64,000 bases of DNA from Sporobacter sp963677825 (GTDB lineage Bacteria > Bacillota > Clostridia > Oscillospirales > Oscillospiraceae): assembly GCA_963677825.2 (NCBI GenBank), contig CAXXEF010000001.1:1178001-1242000 (forward strand), written 5' to 3'. Below the pieces are notes generated by a model, which was given only the letters and a program-made list of their open reading frames with translations, was not told the DNA's origin and searched no databases. Within the stretch, counting starts at the first letter, position 1; each line of letters starts with the position of its first letter. Positions 17,901 to 26,137 of this stretch are shown here, one piece after another. A program made the position numbers and the translations under genes.

Positions 17901-19497
17901 CGTGTTCAGCCCCGACAGCTACAGCTTTGCGGGGACGAGCGGTACCGTCCGTAACGGCGCGTCCGCCGTTGTCACCGTGACGCCGGATGAAGGGTACCTC
18001 ATCGATTCGGTGGATATTTCAGGCGACACGATTTCTGCGTTCGACGATACGGACCAGACCGACGGCACATGGGCCTGCACCCTGAATTCCGTCACGGAGG
18101 ATTTGACCGTCTCCGTCACCGCTGAAGCGACCTACAGCGTGACTGTTGCGACAGTCACAGGCGGCACAGCAACGGCCGATCCGGCTCTTTGTATCGCCGG
18201 AACGAGGGTTGACATTGCGGCTTCGCCGCTTTCCAATTATACCTTCTCCGGCTGGACGGTAAGCGGAGCAGCTGTCATTGACGACGCGGACGCGGCGGAA
18301 ACCTACTTTATCATGCCCGCGGAAAATGTCACCGTTACGCCCGCCTTCACCTACACGGGCGGAGGAAGCACCAATCCGGGCGGAGGAAGCACCAATCCGG
18401 GCGGCAGCGCCGAGGATGAAGACGAGGGTGACGTCATTACCATAACCGATGCCGAAGGCAATTCGGCCGGCGGTACCCGGACCGATACGGAAACCGGTGT
18501 GACGGTAATCATCCCCAGAGAGGATTTTGACGATCTGGCAGTAAAAAGCGACAGCGATGTGACTATCGATCTGGGAATCGTGAAGGTTACCTTTGACGCT
18601 GAAGCGGTAGACAGCATAAGCGACTCGTCCGATACCGGGGACATAAGCCTGATGGTGGAGGAAGTCGACGTTTCAACGCTTTCCGCCGAAGCGCGGGCGC
18701 TAATTGGCGACCGGCCCGTGTATGACTTCACGCTAATGGCGGGCGATACGCAGATTTCCGAGCTGGGCGGCAAAGCAACCGTCAACGTGCCGTACACCCT
18801 GCAGGCCGACGAAGATCCGAACGCCGTTGTCATATACTACATAGACGATTCCGGCAAACTCAAAACAGTGCGCGGGAAATACAATGCGGAGACCGGCACG
18901 GTTGATTTCACCGTAACGCACTTTTCCGTTTACGCGGTGGGCTACCATGAGGTAACGTTCAACGACGTGGCGGACACCATCTGGTATTTTGATGCCGTCA
19001 CCTTCTGCGCGGCGCGCGGTATTACAACCGGTACCGGAGAAAATGAGTTCTCTCCCAACGCCACGCTGACAAGGGCGCAGTTCATCGTAATGCTCATGCG
19101 AGCGTACGGGATCGAAGCCGATGAATCCTCGACGGATAACTTCGACGACGCGGGCGATGCTTACTACACCGGTTATCTGGCGGCTGCGAAACGGCTCGGT
19201 ATCTCCAACGGCGTGGGTGATAACATGTATGCCCCCGAACGGGAGATATCGCGGCAAGATATGTTCACGCTCCTTTACCGGGCGCTGGAGGTTTTGGAGG
19301 AACTTCCGGTGGCGGGCACCACCTCTTCCCTGTCGGATTTCAGTGACGCCGATTTGATCTCCGATTATGCCGTAGAGGCTGTTGGCACACTCGTTTCGGC
19401 GGGAATCGTATCCGGCAGTAACGGACAGCTCGACCCGCTTGGCAATTCCATCCGCGCGCAGATGGCGCAAGTAATTTTTAATATTTTATTCTCTTGA
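11980..19497 (+). CDS. Giant SLH-anchored surface protein with FG-GAP, FnIII/Ig-like and InlB-type repeats
   Basis: This 2505-residue protein starts with a Sec signal peptide (KK-rich, hydrophobic core, cleavage near ASA-A at 34/35). Four calcium-loop FG-GAP/VCBS-like motifs (DFNGDGTDE at 202, DMNGDGVDD at 266, DADGDGKNE at 330, DFNGDGQE at 460) suggest a beta-propeller. A glycine-rich beta region (about 570-830) follows, then an FnIII-like domain (~848-945), an Ig-like domain (~960-1055), and six or more divergent InlB B-repeats (about 1400-2110, 'GYxVxxWTVNG'). A GGGSTNP linker (~2125) precedes three SLH domains (about 2327-2505) that would bind pyruvylated wall polymer. It is probably an adhesin or substrate-binding surface protein. 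Its ligand is unknown. Confidence 0.9.
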   Translation: MKKTIKKRLHKFLSIALALIFIIGLLPAVSTPASAADDEEDALAALGFDTAEAPDGYDSSSESSPYGTAVTTVSPVSELYVSGGSVGVGTLYGDDVELGVDATELFGSGKNVGSSILGPSAAVAGSFDGSGLDGQVAALQYSTANSRLLLIFKEIENSTSTYTSKTVWDGESTEFANGGTTVEDTSTTSVLLQNYLQISAGDFNGDGTDEIAVYIPEQGSPRVVVYQLQPGDGETWGTSAAWVKQYTYDLSYDTYVPNQVSLTAGDMNGDGVDDLGITWGAYFMPAYSASKAVVLCGSKSSDSLFDDTHTLSLGTVNGYGFVRVSMALGDADGDGKNELVISGQSIYDLADGQDRNPYTRYIAVYEYNSTTSSFVCSASTNVDLKSSSWGDGDYSIFLSFPKLRSALAVVKKDGIGTQEYVYVDGVLFLLTDEGFTPSQPVVTNLMMMETIFLYNVTAADFNGDGQETIAAMLCYNSDNGYNYEAIHCETDYSEFEEGDTIFTVLSSFVGSGFCIAAPNTDNDTMVMEYTGEHELVYSEPEVLAVVAAPPYFGDLEHLDGGDDYVGNSETSYASSTGSGSSGSSSKTISAGIYCSLEEEFSFYGLKAASFEVEREVTFAFTKEYEQSKETTQTIEYSTMGGQDTVVLYSIPIDVYYYTAYMPTDSGEPETQTMTVSVPYTASVKTLTVEAYDTIAENYDSLPAVGGSILESTPGDPSSYPGSTAEYTDVAIYDGNYAGVGYGSSSSITQTLEMATETATTRSYSLAINNKAGAGAGGLTIGVVVGGEAGWGNTSIDLTGSSFSGTVVNMPAAAEEYSYGYNWKIFEYMYTDDDNTFPVVSYVVNSVTTPPELPSDFSSDPEALTSDSITLTWKSDDPTVAGFQLYRHYEFPDGEGDFAQGDVISDYDSYDPETGEYTYSYTDTGLEAYNEYQYRIQSISGTAPHYSVLSDMLSVYTAPGEGQPEITLSDKSLQLYPDDRTELSVTVTNDAVNARAPLYQWQKLADDAWVSLTGETGSALTFADVGISDAGTYRCRVNQLVGTYYISAYSDSVEVGISKRVPAIVLTAEDNPNDDMTPVITAAISNTGTSGSIPSGTVTFKITGSTYTQTVTMELDSSGKAALSDWTAPEEGYYAIAAEYSGNRVFKTVSAGTSFIAGSSVGFGMVVFDKICYGDSLTPVVTVYDAANATEKTLSATEAIDGYSLSYEIYRSTSYIEDPAAIEAYVKDQAGSNLWLQLALYATYCNIYAPPVWLLTNAGADDGIITPTAADEYRVAAIIKNEGGTVVKTLTRDFTVSPRPLTITAPSDTVSQSDVSQPVTSQLTITDGSLGFSDSYSSLGIDVACVNSAGTTVTLSSATSPGVYTTTVTKSFSSSYIMAQKNYDFTFVSGTYTVTGPTYPVTISGQTLLGKTVGSPVVLSPEGYAPGAEYQYGTEIVFAAYPDSGYEVSSWTVNGVSVDPETLTNPNLLTKTMQNEAMTVSVAYRVQQATLTFDGDHGGVECVDSAMLQSGDNVIAGASYTFKAVPDAGYHFKEWRLYAGGLSYPADAEDTDGFHTCTLTMGAVSANLMAVFERDSYVLSLGDHLVASYYWDDDDDSTTPDVKKYVSSGTLVLGDTEVTVEPAAGYLIADDEKWYADGIAVTTVKDDPATDEDETVYYSGQSYIFIITQDTEITADSELQNYDVTVSTGWTGSGTDTGENAVSVSVDGNQTDLDSLTELAGGSAVTFTAVPAYGAIFDHWSVNGATIDPDTLADPQVYTCVALGEDLEVVAVFKQNNAYTVSVSKEAHGALSYSLNGGDEVPLGSDAGTISIPVYEGDTLIFTAAPDTEFMVGGWTVDGTWYQTTSKTCLLSNIDSDRTLSLNFAAKIYYTVEFSAGDHGSVSAVMDDNYTLTSGERPGGGTVIEFTATPNAGYMVAGWTANGKTVKNEYGSDYVGSVYTIDALSEDTTVSVTFETEQSWTVTLPAEQDHYTLSAVFSPDSYSFAGTSGTVRNGASAVVTVTPDEGYLIDSVDISGDTISAFDDTDQTDGTWACTLNSVTEDLTVSVTAEATYSVTVATVTGGTATADPALCIAGTRVDIAASPLSNYTFSGWTVSGAAVIDDADAAETYFIMPAENVTVTPAFTYTGGGSTNPGGGSTNPGGSAEDEDEGDVITITDAEGNSAGGTRTDTETGVTVIIPREDFDDLAVKSDSDVTIDLGIVKVTFDAEAVDSISDSSDTGDISLMVEEVDVSTLSAEARALIGDRPVYDFTLMAGDTQISELGGKATVNVPYTLQADEDPNAVVIYYIDDSGKLKTVRGKYNAETGTVDFTVTHFSVYAVGYHEVTFNDVADTIWYFDAVTFCAARGITTGTGENEFSPNATLTRAQFIVMLMRAYGIEADESSTDNFDDAGDAYYTGYLAAAKRLGISNGVGDNMYAPEREISRQDMFTLLYRALEVLEELPVAGTTSSLSDFSDADLISDYAVEAVGTLVSAGIVSGSNGQLDPLGNSIRAQMAQVIFNILFS

Positions 19498-19628
19498 ATC
19501 AATAAAAATCACTATACGTTAATAATACAAACAGATGAATCCGGTATACGGTTTTGAAGCCGGATTTACCCATCGTTCATTTGTATCAATCTCATGTTCT
19601 TTAGGCACAGCATCAACAATGGTTGATA

Positions 19629-19664
19629 CAACAAAGCCCGTCTCATATGAGGCGGGTTTTGTTG
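19629..19664 (+). terminator. Terminator downstream of the SLH protein gene
   Basis: CAACAAAGCCCGTCT pairs with AGGCGGGTTTTGTTG (two G-T wobbles) around a short loop. The right arm contains a T run. It lies about 130 bases past the stop codon. Confidence 0.7.
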
Positions 19665-19703
19665 CGCTTGCTGCTGAAAAGCCTGCAAATACAGTTTTTT
19701 ACT

Positions 19704-19811
19704 GATTGAGAATTATGTTTATTTGCCGCTCGGCTTGATTGCCGGGCGGCTTTTTGTGGATGTTTGTGAATGTCGTATTACAAATTTGAAACCGGAGGCA
19801 GGAAACGTTCA
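19704..19811 (+). repeat. Diverged ~110-base repeat, right copy
   Basis: This is the counterpart of 8116-8230: GATTGAG, the TTTGCCGCTCGGCTTGATT core and GAAACCGGAGGCAGGAAAC. In this copy the core forms an intact hairpin (19725-19734 with 19741-19750) followed by five T, so the repeat includes a terminator. Confidence 0.65.
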
Positions 19812-19941
19812 TTTGATGTTTACCTCTGTCATAAATGGTCTGAAAAGACTATAAATTACAGTAAGTAAGCCTTTAATAAACCGCTAATTATCAAAAATAC
19901 TTCGAAATCGCGGCATATCATATTAAGCGATTCTGACACCG

Positions 19942-19983
<42 letters not shown>

Positions 19984-20081
19984 AACAAAAACACCTCGAA
20001 ACAGCTTGTATTGAGGTGTTTTTTGTTATTAAGAACTTTTCAAGACATTTGGCCTTAATGCAATTAGGCCAAAACCTAAAA

Positions 20082-20104
20082 GCTGATGTTTAGTTAATGT
20101 TTAT
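20082..20104 (+). repeat. TGATGTTT double motif near tRNA fragments 2 and 3
   Basis: AGCTGATGTTTAGTTAATGT and the following TTATTGCC match the copy at 7609-7634 with few changes. A single related unit lies at 19813-19822. Confidence 0.55.
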
Positions 20105-20222
20105 TGCCGTCTGAAAAGACTTGAAGTGACTCGAGATTACGGCAATTCCCCCTTGAAGAAACCTCAAAACATCAAAGCTGATCAGCGGTAGCCATAAATG
20201 GCCTTAAGACCGTCTGATACCG

Positions 20223-20262
20223 TATAATCCGGAGGTCGTAGGTTCAAGCCCTGCCTCTGCAA
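20223..20262 (+). pseudogene. 3' fragment of initiator tRNA (fMet), degenerate copy 3
   Basis: TATAATCCGGAGGTCGTAGG continuing to CTGCCTCTGCAAAC retains the T-arm but has changes in the anticodon loop, acceptor strand and CCA. It is the oldest-looking of the three copies, 281 bases after copy 2. Confidence 0.65.
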
Positions 20263-20272
20263 ACATTATTTC

Positions 20273-20320
20273 CTACGAACGCCATAAACGTGTTAATACG
20301 TCTATGGCGTTCGTAGCTTT
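20273..20320 (+). terminator. Terminator after tRNA fragment 3
   Basis: CTACGAACGCCATA (20273-20286) is perfectly complementary to 20303-20316, then CTTTTT. It is a 14-bp stem. Confidence 0.8.
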
Positions 20321-20506
20321 TTATCTATTTACACACCGTTTAAATGATACATATGTAAATAGTAAGGAAACATCGCAATTCCCCCCTCATTAATCAGGGT
20401 GACAAGTCTAATTTCAAAGAAATAGAATTCGTGGATTCAAATCGTGTACTCTTTGGACGCATCTAAATAGCACTGTCTCAAAGGTAACTTCTATATACTG
20501 TGTTTA

Positions 20507-20551
20507 GTAAAACCACCACAAACGCTTTCAAAACGTCAGTGGCGGTTTTAC
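20507..20551. terminator. Bidirectional terminator downstream of the first Dpp operon
   Basis: GTAAAACCACCAC and GTGGCGGTTTTAC form a 13-bp stem with one mismatch, flanked by A/T runs on both sides. It lies just past the stop of the minus-strand ATPase gene, so its main role is ending that operon. Confidence 0.8.
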
Positions 20552-20601
20552 TTGTTATTTTGTTATATCATCCGTTGTTAATTACTGCGGCAAGAAGCGA
20601 T

Positions 20602-21564
20602 TTAAAGCTCATTAATCTGCTTGGTATTGTGGCAGGATACGAAATGGCCGGGCAGGACCTCCTCGTAGGTCGGGAACGTATTGTGGCAAATATCCGTGGC
20701 AAACGGACAGCGCGCAACGAACCGGCATCTCGGTTTTGGCTCGATCGGCGATGTCAGCTCGCCCTGGAGCAATACTCTCTTTTTGGGTATGTCGATGTTC
20801 GGCACGGGAATAGCCGACAGCAGACCTTTCGTATACGGATGCAGCGGCCTCTTGAACAGCTCCTTCGCCGGGCTTTTCTCAACCATCGCACCGATGTACA
20901 TTACGAGAATGTCGTTGGAGATGTGCTTGACAACCGACAAGTCATGCGTCACAAAAATGTACGTCAGCTCGTGCTCTGCCTGCAGATCCTGAAGCAAGTT
21001 CAGTATCTGCGCCTGAATGGACACGTCCAGCGCGGAGACCGGCTCGTCGCACACAATAAACTTCGGATCGAGCGACAACGCCCGCGCCACACCGATGCGC
21101 TGCCGGCGACCGCCGTCGAGCTCGTGCGGGAAGCTGTACTCAAACCGTCGCGCCAGCCCAACCATATCCATCAGCTCGTAAACGCGCTTTTTCCGCGCCG
21201 CCGACGTTTTATAGACGCGGAACGTCTTGAGCGGATCGGCAATCAGGTCAGAAACGCACAACCTCGGGTTGAGCGAAGAAAACGGATCCTGAAAGATGAT
21301 CTGCATCTGCTTACGCAGCTCCAGATTCTCCTTCTCACTAATATTCGTAATGTCTTGTCCGTCGAAGATGATCTTCCCGTCCGTCGGCTCCAGCAAACGC
21401 AGAACCGTCCGGCCAAGCGTCGACTTGCCGCAGCCGCTTTCACCCACAACGCCCAGCGTCTCGCCCTGATTGATCGCAAAGGTCACGTCGTCGACGGCAT
21501 GCAGCATGCCGGCCGGTGTTTTGAAATATTTCTTTAGGTGTTCAACCTTGAGCAGCTCACTCAT
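20602..21564 (-). CDS. Oligopeptide/dipeptide ABC transporter ATPase, OppF/DppF type
   Basis: The 320-residue protein starts at the ATG at 21564 (GGAGG upstream) and overlaps the preceding gene by eight bases. Walker A is GESGCGKST (41-49), Walker B is FIVCDEPVSALD, and the C-terminal PxPxCRFVARCPFA segment is the OppF/DppF cysteine motif region. The ABC signature reads LDGGRRQR (149-156) with Asp in place of the usual Ser, a variant I have seen in clostridial DppF proteins. It is the last gene of a five-gene operon (binding protein, two permeases, two ATPases) and would power import together with the DppD partner. Confidence 0.92.
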   Translation of the reverse strand: MSELLKVEHLKKYFKTPAGMLHAVDDVTFAINQGETLGVVGESGCGKSTLGRTVLRLLEPTDGKIIFDGQDITNISEKENLELRKQMQIIFQDPFSSLNPRLCVSDLIADPLKTFRVYKTSAARKKRVYELMDMVGLARRFEYSFPHELDGGRRQRIGVARALSLDPKFIVCDEPVSALDVSIQAQILNLLQDLQAEHELTYIFVTHDLSVVKHISNDILVMYIGAMVEKSPAKELFKRPLHPYTKGLLSAIPVPNIDIPKKRVLLQGELTSPIEPKPRCRFVARCPFATDICHNTFPTYEEVLPGHFVSCHNTKQINEL

Positions 21565-22534
21565 CCCGCGCCGCCTCCTTCCTGAACAATAAGCATCTGG
21601 CGCAGTGCCCCGGCTGGATCTCGTAAAGCTCCGGTTCAATCACCGAGCACTCGTCCCAGGCCATTCTGCAGCGCGGATTGAATTTACAGCCGGACGGCAG
21701 GTTGGATGGATCCGGCATGAGCCCCTGTATCGGCTTAAGCCGGTCAACGTCTTTGTCCAAACTCGGGATCGACTCAAACAACCCGACCGTGTACGGGTGG
21801 CTGACATGATGAAAGATGTCTGCCAGCGAGCCGTATTCGACAATCTGCCCGGCATACATGATGGCAACCTTGTCGCAGCTTTCAGCGACGATGCCCAGGT
21901 CGTGCGTAATCAGGATCATCGAGGTACCCATCTGATCCTTTAGGTTGTTCATCATCTCCAGAACCTGCGCTTGAATCGTCACGTCCAGCGCGGTTGTCGG
22001 CTCGTCGGCGATCAGCAGCTTCGGATTGCACGCCAGCGCAATCGCGATGACGACGCGCTGCTTCATCCCGCCCGAGAACTGATGGGGATAATCTGAGCTG
22101 CGCTCCTCGCGGATGCCGACCGTTTTCAGCATTTCGATGCTTTTCTTTACCGCTTCAGCGCGCGTTATATTGCCATGGAGGTAGATGACCTCGGCAATCT
22201 GGTCGCCAACACGTTTGATGGGATTTAACGCCGTCATGGGATCCTGAAAAATCATGGAGATTTCATCGCCGCGGATTTTGCGCATGGCCGACTCATTCTT
22301 CTTCAGAAGATTGACGTCGTTAAACAGGATCTCGCCGCCGACCACCTTGCCGGGCGGTGACTGCAGCAGACCCATAATCCCCAACGCGGTCGTCGTCTTG
22401 CCGGCGCCCGTCTCCCCGACGAGGCCGATCGTTTCGCCCTTTTCCAGCGATAAGCTGATCTCGTTGACCGCTTTGATGGTGCTGTCTTTACTGATGTAAT
22501 GGATGGTTAAATCTTTGATCTCAAGCAAACTCAT
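21557..22534 (-). CDS. Oligopeptide/dipeptide ABC transporter ATPase, OppD/DppD type
   Basis: This 325-residue protein has Walker A GETGAGKTT (40-48), signature FSGGMKQR, Walker B LLIADEPTTALD and a C-terminal CKFNPRCRMAWDEC extension typical of OppD/DppD. It is translationally coupled to the OppF-type gene and follows the permease by 12 bases. It forms the asymmetric ATPase pair of the transporter. Substrate class (peptides, nickel-ligand, other organics) cannot be read from the ATPase. Confidence 0.93.
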   Translation of the reverse strand: MSLLEIKDLTIHYISKDSTIKAVNEISLSLEKGETIGLVGETGAGKTTTALGIMGLLQSPPGKVVGGEILFNDVNLLKKNESAMRKIRGDEISMIFQDPMTALNPIKRVGDQIAEVIYLHGNITRAEAVKKSIEMLKTVGIREERSSDYPHQFSGGMKQRVVIAIALACNPKLLIADEPTTALDVTIQAQVLEMMNNLKDQMGTSMILITHDLGIVAESCDKVAIMYAGQIVEYGSLADIFHHVSHPYTVGLFESIPSLDKDVDRLKPIQGLMPDPSNLPSGCKFNPRCRMAWDECSVIEPELYEIQPGHCARCLLFRKEAARDE

Positions 22535-22546
22535 TGCGCGCCCCCC

Positions 22547-23452
22547 CTATTTCTTCAGCTTCGGGTCAAGCGCATCACGAAGCGCATCACCAAGTAGGTT
22601 AAATCCGAACAATGTCAACATAATGAACAAACCTGGGAATACCGTCATTGGCCAGAAATCACGAATAAGCGGACGGCCGGCCGAGAGGATGGAGCCCCAC
22701 TCCGGTGTCGGCGGCTGAACGCCGAGCCCGATAAAGCTCAAGCTGGAGATGATCATGATATTGCCGCCGATGCGGAGTGTGGAGTCAACAATCAGCGGCG
22801 CGATGGCGTTGGGCAGGATGTGCTTGAAGATCACGCGCAGGTGCGTCGAGCCTGTGGCGCGCGCCGCCTCGACGAACTCGTTACCCTTGATGGACATGAC
22901 GGTCGACCGGATGATTCTCGCCGCCGACGGCAGCCCGGATACGGAAATAGCCAGCGCCGTATTGAACGGGCCGGCGCCCAGCATCGCCGAGATGGCAATG
23001 GCCAGCAGCAGATGCGGTATGGCCATAATTATGTCTAAAAACCGCGTGATGCCAACTTCCAGATTTCCGCCGAAGTATCCGGCTGTTGCACCGAGGATTG
23101 TCCCGATACCGAGCGACATCGCTACAGCAGCAACGGAAACAAGCAATGAGATGCGGCCGCCGTACAGCAGACGGGCCCATAAGTCCCTGCCGAAATTGTC
23201 CGTGCCCATCAGATATGTCCAGCTTGGATACTGAAACCTGTTGATAAAGTCCTGTTCATCATAAGGGAATCGCGTAAACACACCGGCAAAAACGATGAGA
23301 ATCAGCAATATAGCCACGAGGATGAGGCCAACCATACCAAGCTTATTCTGCAGGAGGCGAACGATAATATCATGCCATTGCCCTCTCCCCCGCGCCATCG
23401 TTTCCAGCGTCTCTATGTACTCTTTTTTCTTTTTAACCGTAAACATCTGCAT
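22547..23452 (-). CDS. ABC transporter permease, DppC type
   Basis: The protein has 301 residues and six predicted membrane helices. The N-terminal signature MGTDNFGRDLWARLLYGGRISL matches the OppC N-terminal domain, and the EAA loop (EAARATGSTHLRVIFKHILPNAIAP) contacts the ATPases. It overlaps the DppB-type gene by one base (shared at 23452), which indicates tight co-translation. Confidence 0.93.
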   Translation of the reverse strand: MQMFTVKKKKEYIETLETMARGRGQWHDIIVRLLQNKLGMVGLILVAILLILIVFAGVFTRFPYDEQDFINRFQYPSWTYLMGTDNFGRDLWARLLYGGRISLLVSVAAVAMSLGIGTILGATAGYFGGNLEVGITRFLDIIMAIPHLLLAIAISAMLGAGPFNTALAISVSGLPSAARIIRSTVMSIKGNEFVEAARATGSTHLRVIFKHILPNAIAPLIVDSTLRIGGNIMIISSLSFIGLGVQPPTPEWGSILSAGRPLIRDFWPMTVFPGLFIMLTLFGFNLLGDALRDALDPKLKK

Positions 23453-24438
23453 CAGGCCACCTCCGTCGTCTCGGGTACTTTTCGTCTGACTGCGGGCTTT
23501 TTCTTCCCCGCGACGTACTGGGCTTTGATACGCGGATCAATAAAGGCATAAGCGATATCGACGAGCAGATTCATCACGCAGACCGTCAGCGAAAGCATCA
23601 GAACCGTGCTGTTGATGACCGGATAATCGCGCTGATTGATACCGCTCATGAGATACATGCCCATCCCGGGGATGGCAAAGATCGTCTCGACGATAATGGA
23701 GCCGGCCATAATCCGGCTCATATGTACACCAATGACTGTAATAACAGGTACCAGCGCGTTTGGGAGCGCGTGGCGGCGGATAATGACGTTTTCCTTCAGA
23801 CCTTTGGCACGCGCCGTTCTGATGTAGTCTTGCCTTATGACCTCCAGCATACTTGTTCGTGTTATACGCGCCAGGAAAGCCACAAAGAAAAGCGAATTAG
23901 CCGCTACCGGCAAAATCCAGGCCTCCCAAGTGTCCAGCCCCGTAATGGGCAGCCATCCCAGCCTTACGGAAAAGGCCAAAATAGAGAAAAGTGCCAGCAC
24001 AAAGTTTGGTATTGCAGCGAGAATCAGTGCCAAACTCGTTACAGAGTAATCCAGAATGGAATACTGCTTTGTAGCGGACAAAATCCCGAGCGGTATGCCC
24101 AGCATGACCGTCACGATGACGCTGAACAAGCCGAGCTTAAACGTGACAGGGAATCTGACAAGGAGCTCCCCGGCAACCGGCTGGCTTGTCGAATAAGAGT
24201 TCCCTAAATCAAATCGTGACACAAGATTCCAGATATAGTTAAACAGCTGGACAAAAAACGGCTGGTCAAGACCCAGCTGCGCTCTGAGTGCTTTATATGC
24301 TTCGGGCGTATAGCCTGTCCCGAGCATCGCCGCCGCGGGGTCACCCGGCGTAAAGTAACTAATTGTAAACACAATTAACAGCACGCCCAGCATAACCGGG
24401 ATCATCCATACTAGACGCTTGATTATGTATCTAAGCAA
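23452..24438 (-). CDS. ABC transporter permease, DppB type
   Basis: The protein has six membrane helices, starting with LRYIIKRLVWMIPVMLGVLLIVF, TPGDPAAAMLG after helix 1 and the EAA loop ARAKGLKENVIIRRHALPNA. An ATG at 24453 exists but has no ribosome-binding site. TTG at 24438 lies six bases after a GGGGGG tract and gives the usual DppB N-terminus (328 residues), so I prefer it. It pairs with the DppC-type protein to form the channel. Confidence 0.92.
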   Translation of the reverse strand: MLRYIIKRLVWMIPVMLGVLLIVFTISYFTPGDPAAAMLGTGYTPEAYKALRAQLGLDQPFFVQLFNYIWNLVSRFDLGNSYSTSQPVAGELLVRFPVTFKLGLFSVIVTVMLGIPLGILSATKQYSILDYSVTSLALILAAIPNFVLALFSILAFSVRLGWLPITGLDTWEAWILPVAANSLFFVAFLARITRTSMLEVIRQDYIRTARAKGLKENVIIRRHALPNALVPVITVIGVHMSRIMAGSIIVETIFAIPGMGMYLMSGINQRDYPVINSTVLMLSLTVCVMNLLVDIAYAFIDPRIKAQYVAGKKKPAVRRKVPETTEVA

Positions 24439-24559
24439 AAAAATCCCCCCCATTTATAGATACGGTTTTAACCTTTGACAGCGACAAAAATAAAATTAAG
24501 GAAGGCCGTACGGAAGGTACGGCCTTCCCCTGTTTTCATGAACCGGCTGTCAGGAAGGG

Positions 24560-26137
24560 TTAATCTGCCACAGAGAGGCCATGTACATTGATGTTGCTGC
24601 TATTGTAGACATACTGACTCATTTCCATATTGCTGAAAACGTCATTTCTATAGCCAACGGCCGCCACGTCCACATAAACCGGGAAGATCAGGTATTTGTC
24701 GTGAACGGTCTGCTGGAGTTCGTGATAAAGCTGTGTACGCTCCTGCTGATCAATGGTGTATAGTGCATCAAGGAATTTGTCGATCACTTCTTGATCATTG
24801 CCCTGCCCCCATGTGAAACTCTTAATGTAATACGGCTGCAAGGTGGAGTTCGGCTCTCCATCGCTCGTGCCATAAACGTATGTATACCAGCCTACGTCGC
24901 TGCCGCCGTCTTCCATCCAGACAGCCAGCGCGCTGGTTACATCGCCGAATTCAAGTTCGACCTCCATACCCATATTATTGGCATAATACTGTAAGGATTC
25001 GGAAACATTCTTATACATATCCGTTGCCATTGTGTAGATATGAATCTTTATGTCGCCGTCTTGGTATCCGGCATCGGCCAAGACCTGTTTGGCTCTGTCT
25101 GGATCATACTCGTACGCACCGACGTCGAGGTAATACGGGGAATCAGGCGCGATGATCGATGTCGCCTGTTCGAATAAGTCGCCCATGGCCAGCTTGCCCA
25201 TGGCCACCCAGTCAACACCGTAGGCGATCGCCTCACGTACTGCGATGTCGTCGAAGACCGGATTGTTCAGCGGCGAAACCATAAAGTTATTGTTGCCGCC
25301 CATTGAGCAGATCTGCACCTCGACGTCATCGCTGCCCTCGTTCTTCCACCGTTCGTAATCTGCGATGTTTGTTACGCCGCATAGCGCAACGTCGCCCTTT
25401 TCCAGTGCCATATACAACGTCGAGGCATCCGGATAGTATTTGAATACCCACTCCTGGACGTCAAACGTCTCGTTGGCGGCATTCCAGTAATCATCTTTGA
25501 GCTCAACCTTTATCTGGTCGTCAGCGACGTATTCCGTAACCACGTACGGACCGGAGCCGTTGGGGTTGGAGTACCAGTCCTGAGAGTCCCATCCGACCTC
25601 TTCGCACCACGATTTGTCGAACAGATACAGCAAGTTGCCGTAAATGCCGGGGCCGTACGGCTCGGTGAATTTGAGCGTCACGGTATATTCTCCGTCGGAC
25701 ATGCAGTTTTCTATATCGATTGGGCCAAGTTTTCTAACCATTGTGGTTCCGCGCTCAAAATGCTGTGTAATACTGAAGAGCAGGTCGTCCGCCGTTGCCG
25801 CGTCGCCGTTTCTGAACGTGATGCCCGGCTTGAGCGTCATGACGAATGTCAGCTCGTCTGTATATTCCCAGTTGTCGAGAATGTTGGAGTACGGCTCTTT
25901 CGTCTCGGTATCAATGAGGAATAAAAGATCGTAGACGACACTGCAAGCCGCTATGTTCTGCGAGGGGGACAATCCGTCTAGAAAGCGGCCGAGAGAACTC
26001 GATGTACCAATGGTAATGCTGGATGGTTTTTCTGTCGAATCGCCGGGGTTGTTGCCGGCTGTCTTGGTGCAGGCAAACAAGGACACGGCCAGAACGAGCG
26101 CCAAAAGCATGCAGAGGATGATTTTCGCCTTTTTCAT
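24560..26137 (-). CDS. Solute-binding lipoprotein of the Dpp/Opp family (SBP_bac_5)
   Basis: The 525-residue protein has a lipoprotein signal ending LFAC with the lipidated cysteine at residue 23. The family 5 core follows (LTFVMTLKPGITFRNGDAATADDLLFSI; ALEKGDVAL; DDIAVREAIAYGVDW). It captures the substrate outside the membrane for the downstream DppB-C-D-F proteins; the gap to DppB is about 120 bases and contains an inverted repeat (GGAAGGCCGTAC...GTACGGCCTTCC, near 24500-24528) that may tune expression of the first gene relative to the rest. Ligand unknown. Confidence 0.92.
   Translation of the reverse strand: MKKAKIILCMLLALVLAVSLFACTKTAGNNPGDSTEKPSSITIGTSSSLGRFLDGLSPSQNIAACSVVYDLLFLIDTETKEPYSNILDNWEYTDELTFVMTLKPGITFRNGDAATADDLLFSITQHFERGTTMVRKLGPIDIENCMSDGEYTVTLKFTEPYGPGIYGNLLYLFDKSWCEEVGWDSQDWYSNPNGSGPYVVTEYVADDQIKVELKDDYWNAANETFDVQEWVFKYYPDASTLYMALEKGDVALCGVTNIADYERWKNEGSDDVEVQICSMGGNNNFMVSPLNNPVFDDIAVREAIAYGVDWVAMGKLAMGDLFEQATSIIAPDSPYYLDVGAYEYDPDRAKQVLADAGYQDGDIKIHIYTMATDMYKNVSESLQYYANNMGMEVELEFGDVTSALAVWMEDGGSDVGWYTYVYGTSDGEPNSTLQPYYIKSFTWGQGNDQEVIDKFLDALYTIDQQERTQLYHELQQTVHDKYLIFPVYVDVAAVGYRNDVFSNMEMSQYVYNSSNINVHGLSVAD

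Noticed and set aside
20500..21537. Plus-strand frame of 345 codons opposite the first OppF-type ATPase
   Set aside because: Its start lies inside the bidirectional terminator and the translation is an arginine-rich shadow of the ATPase gene.
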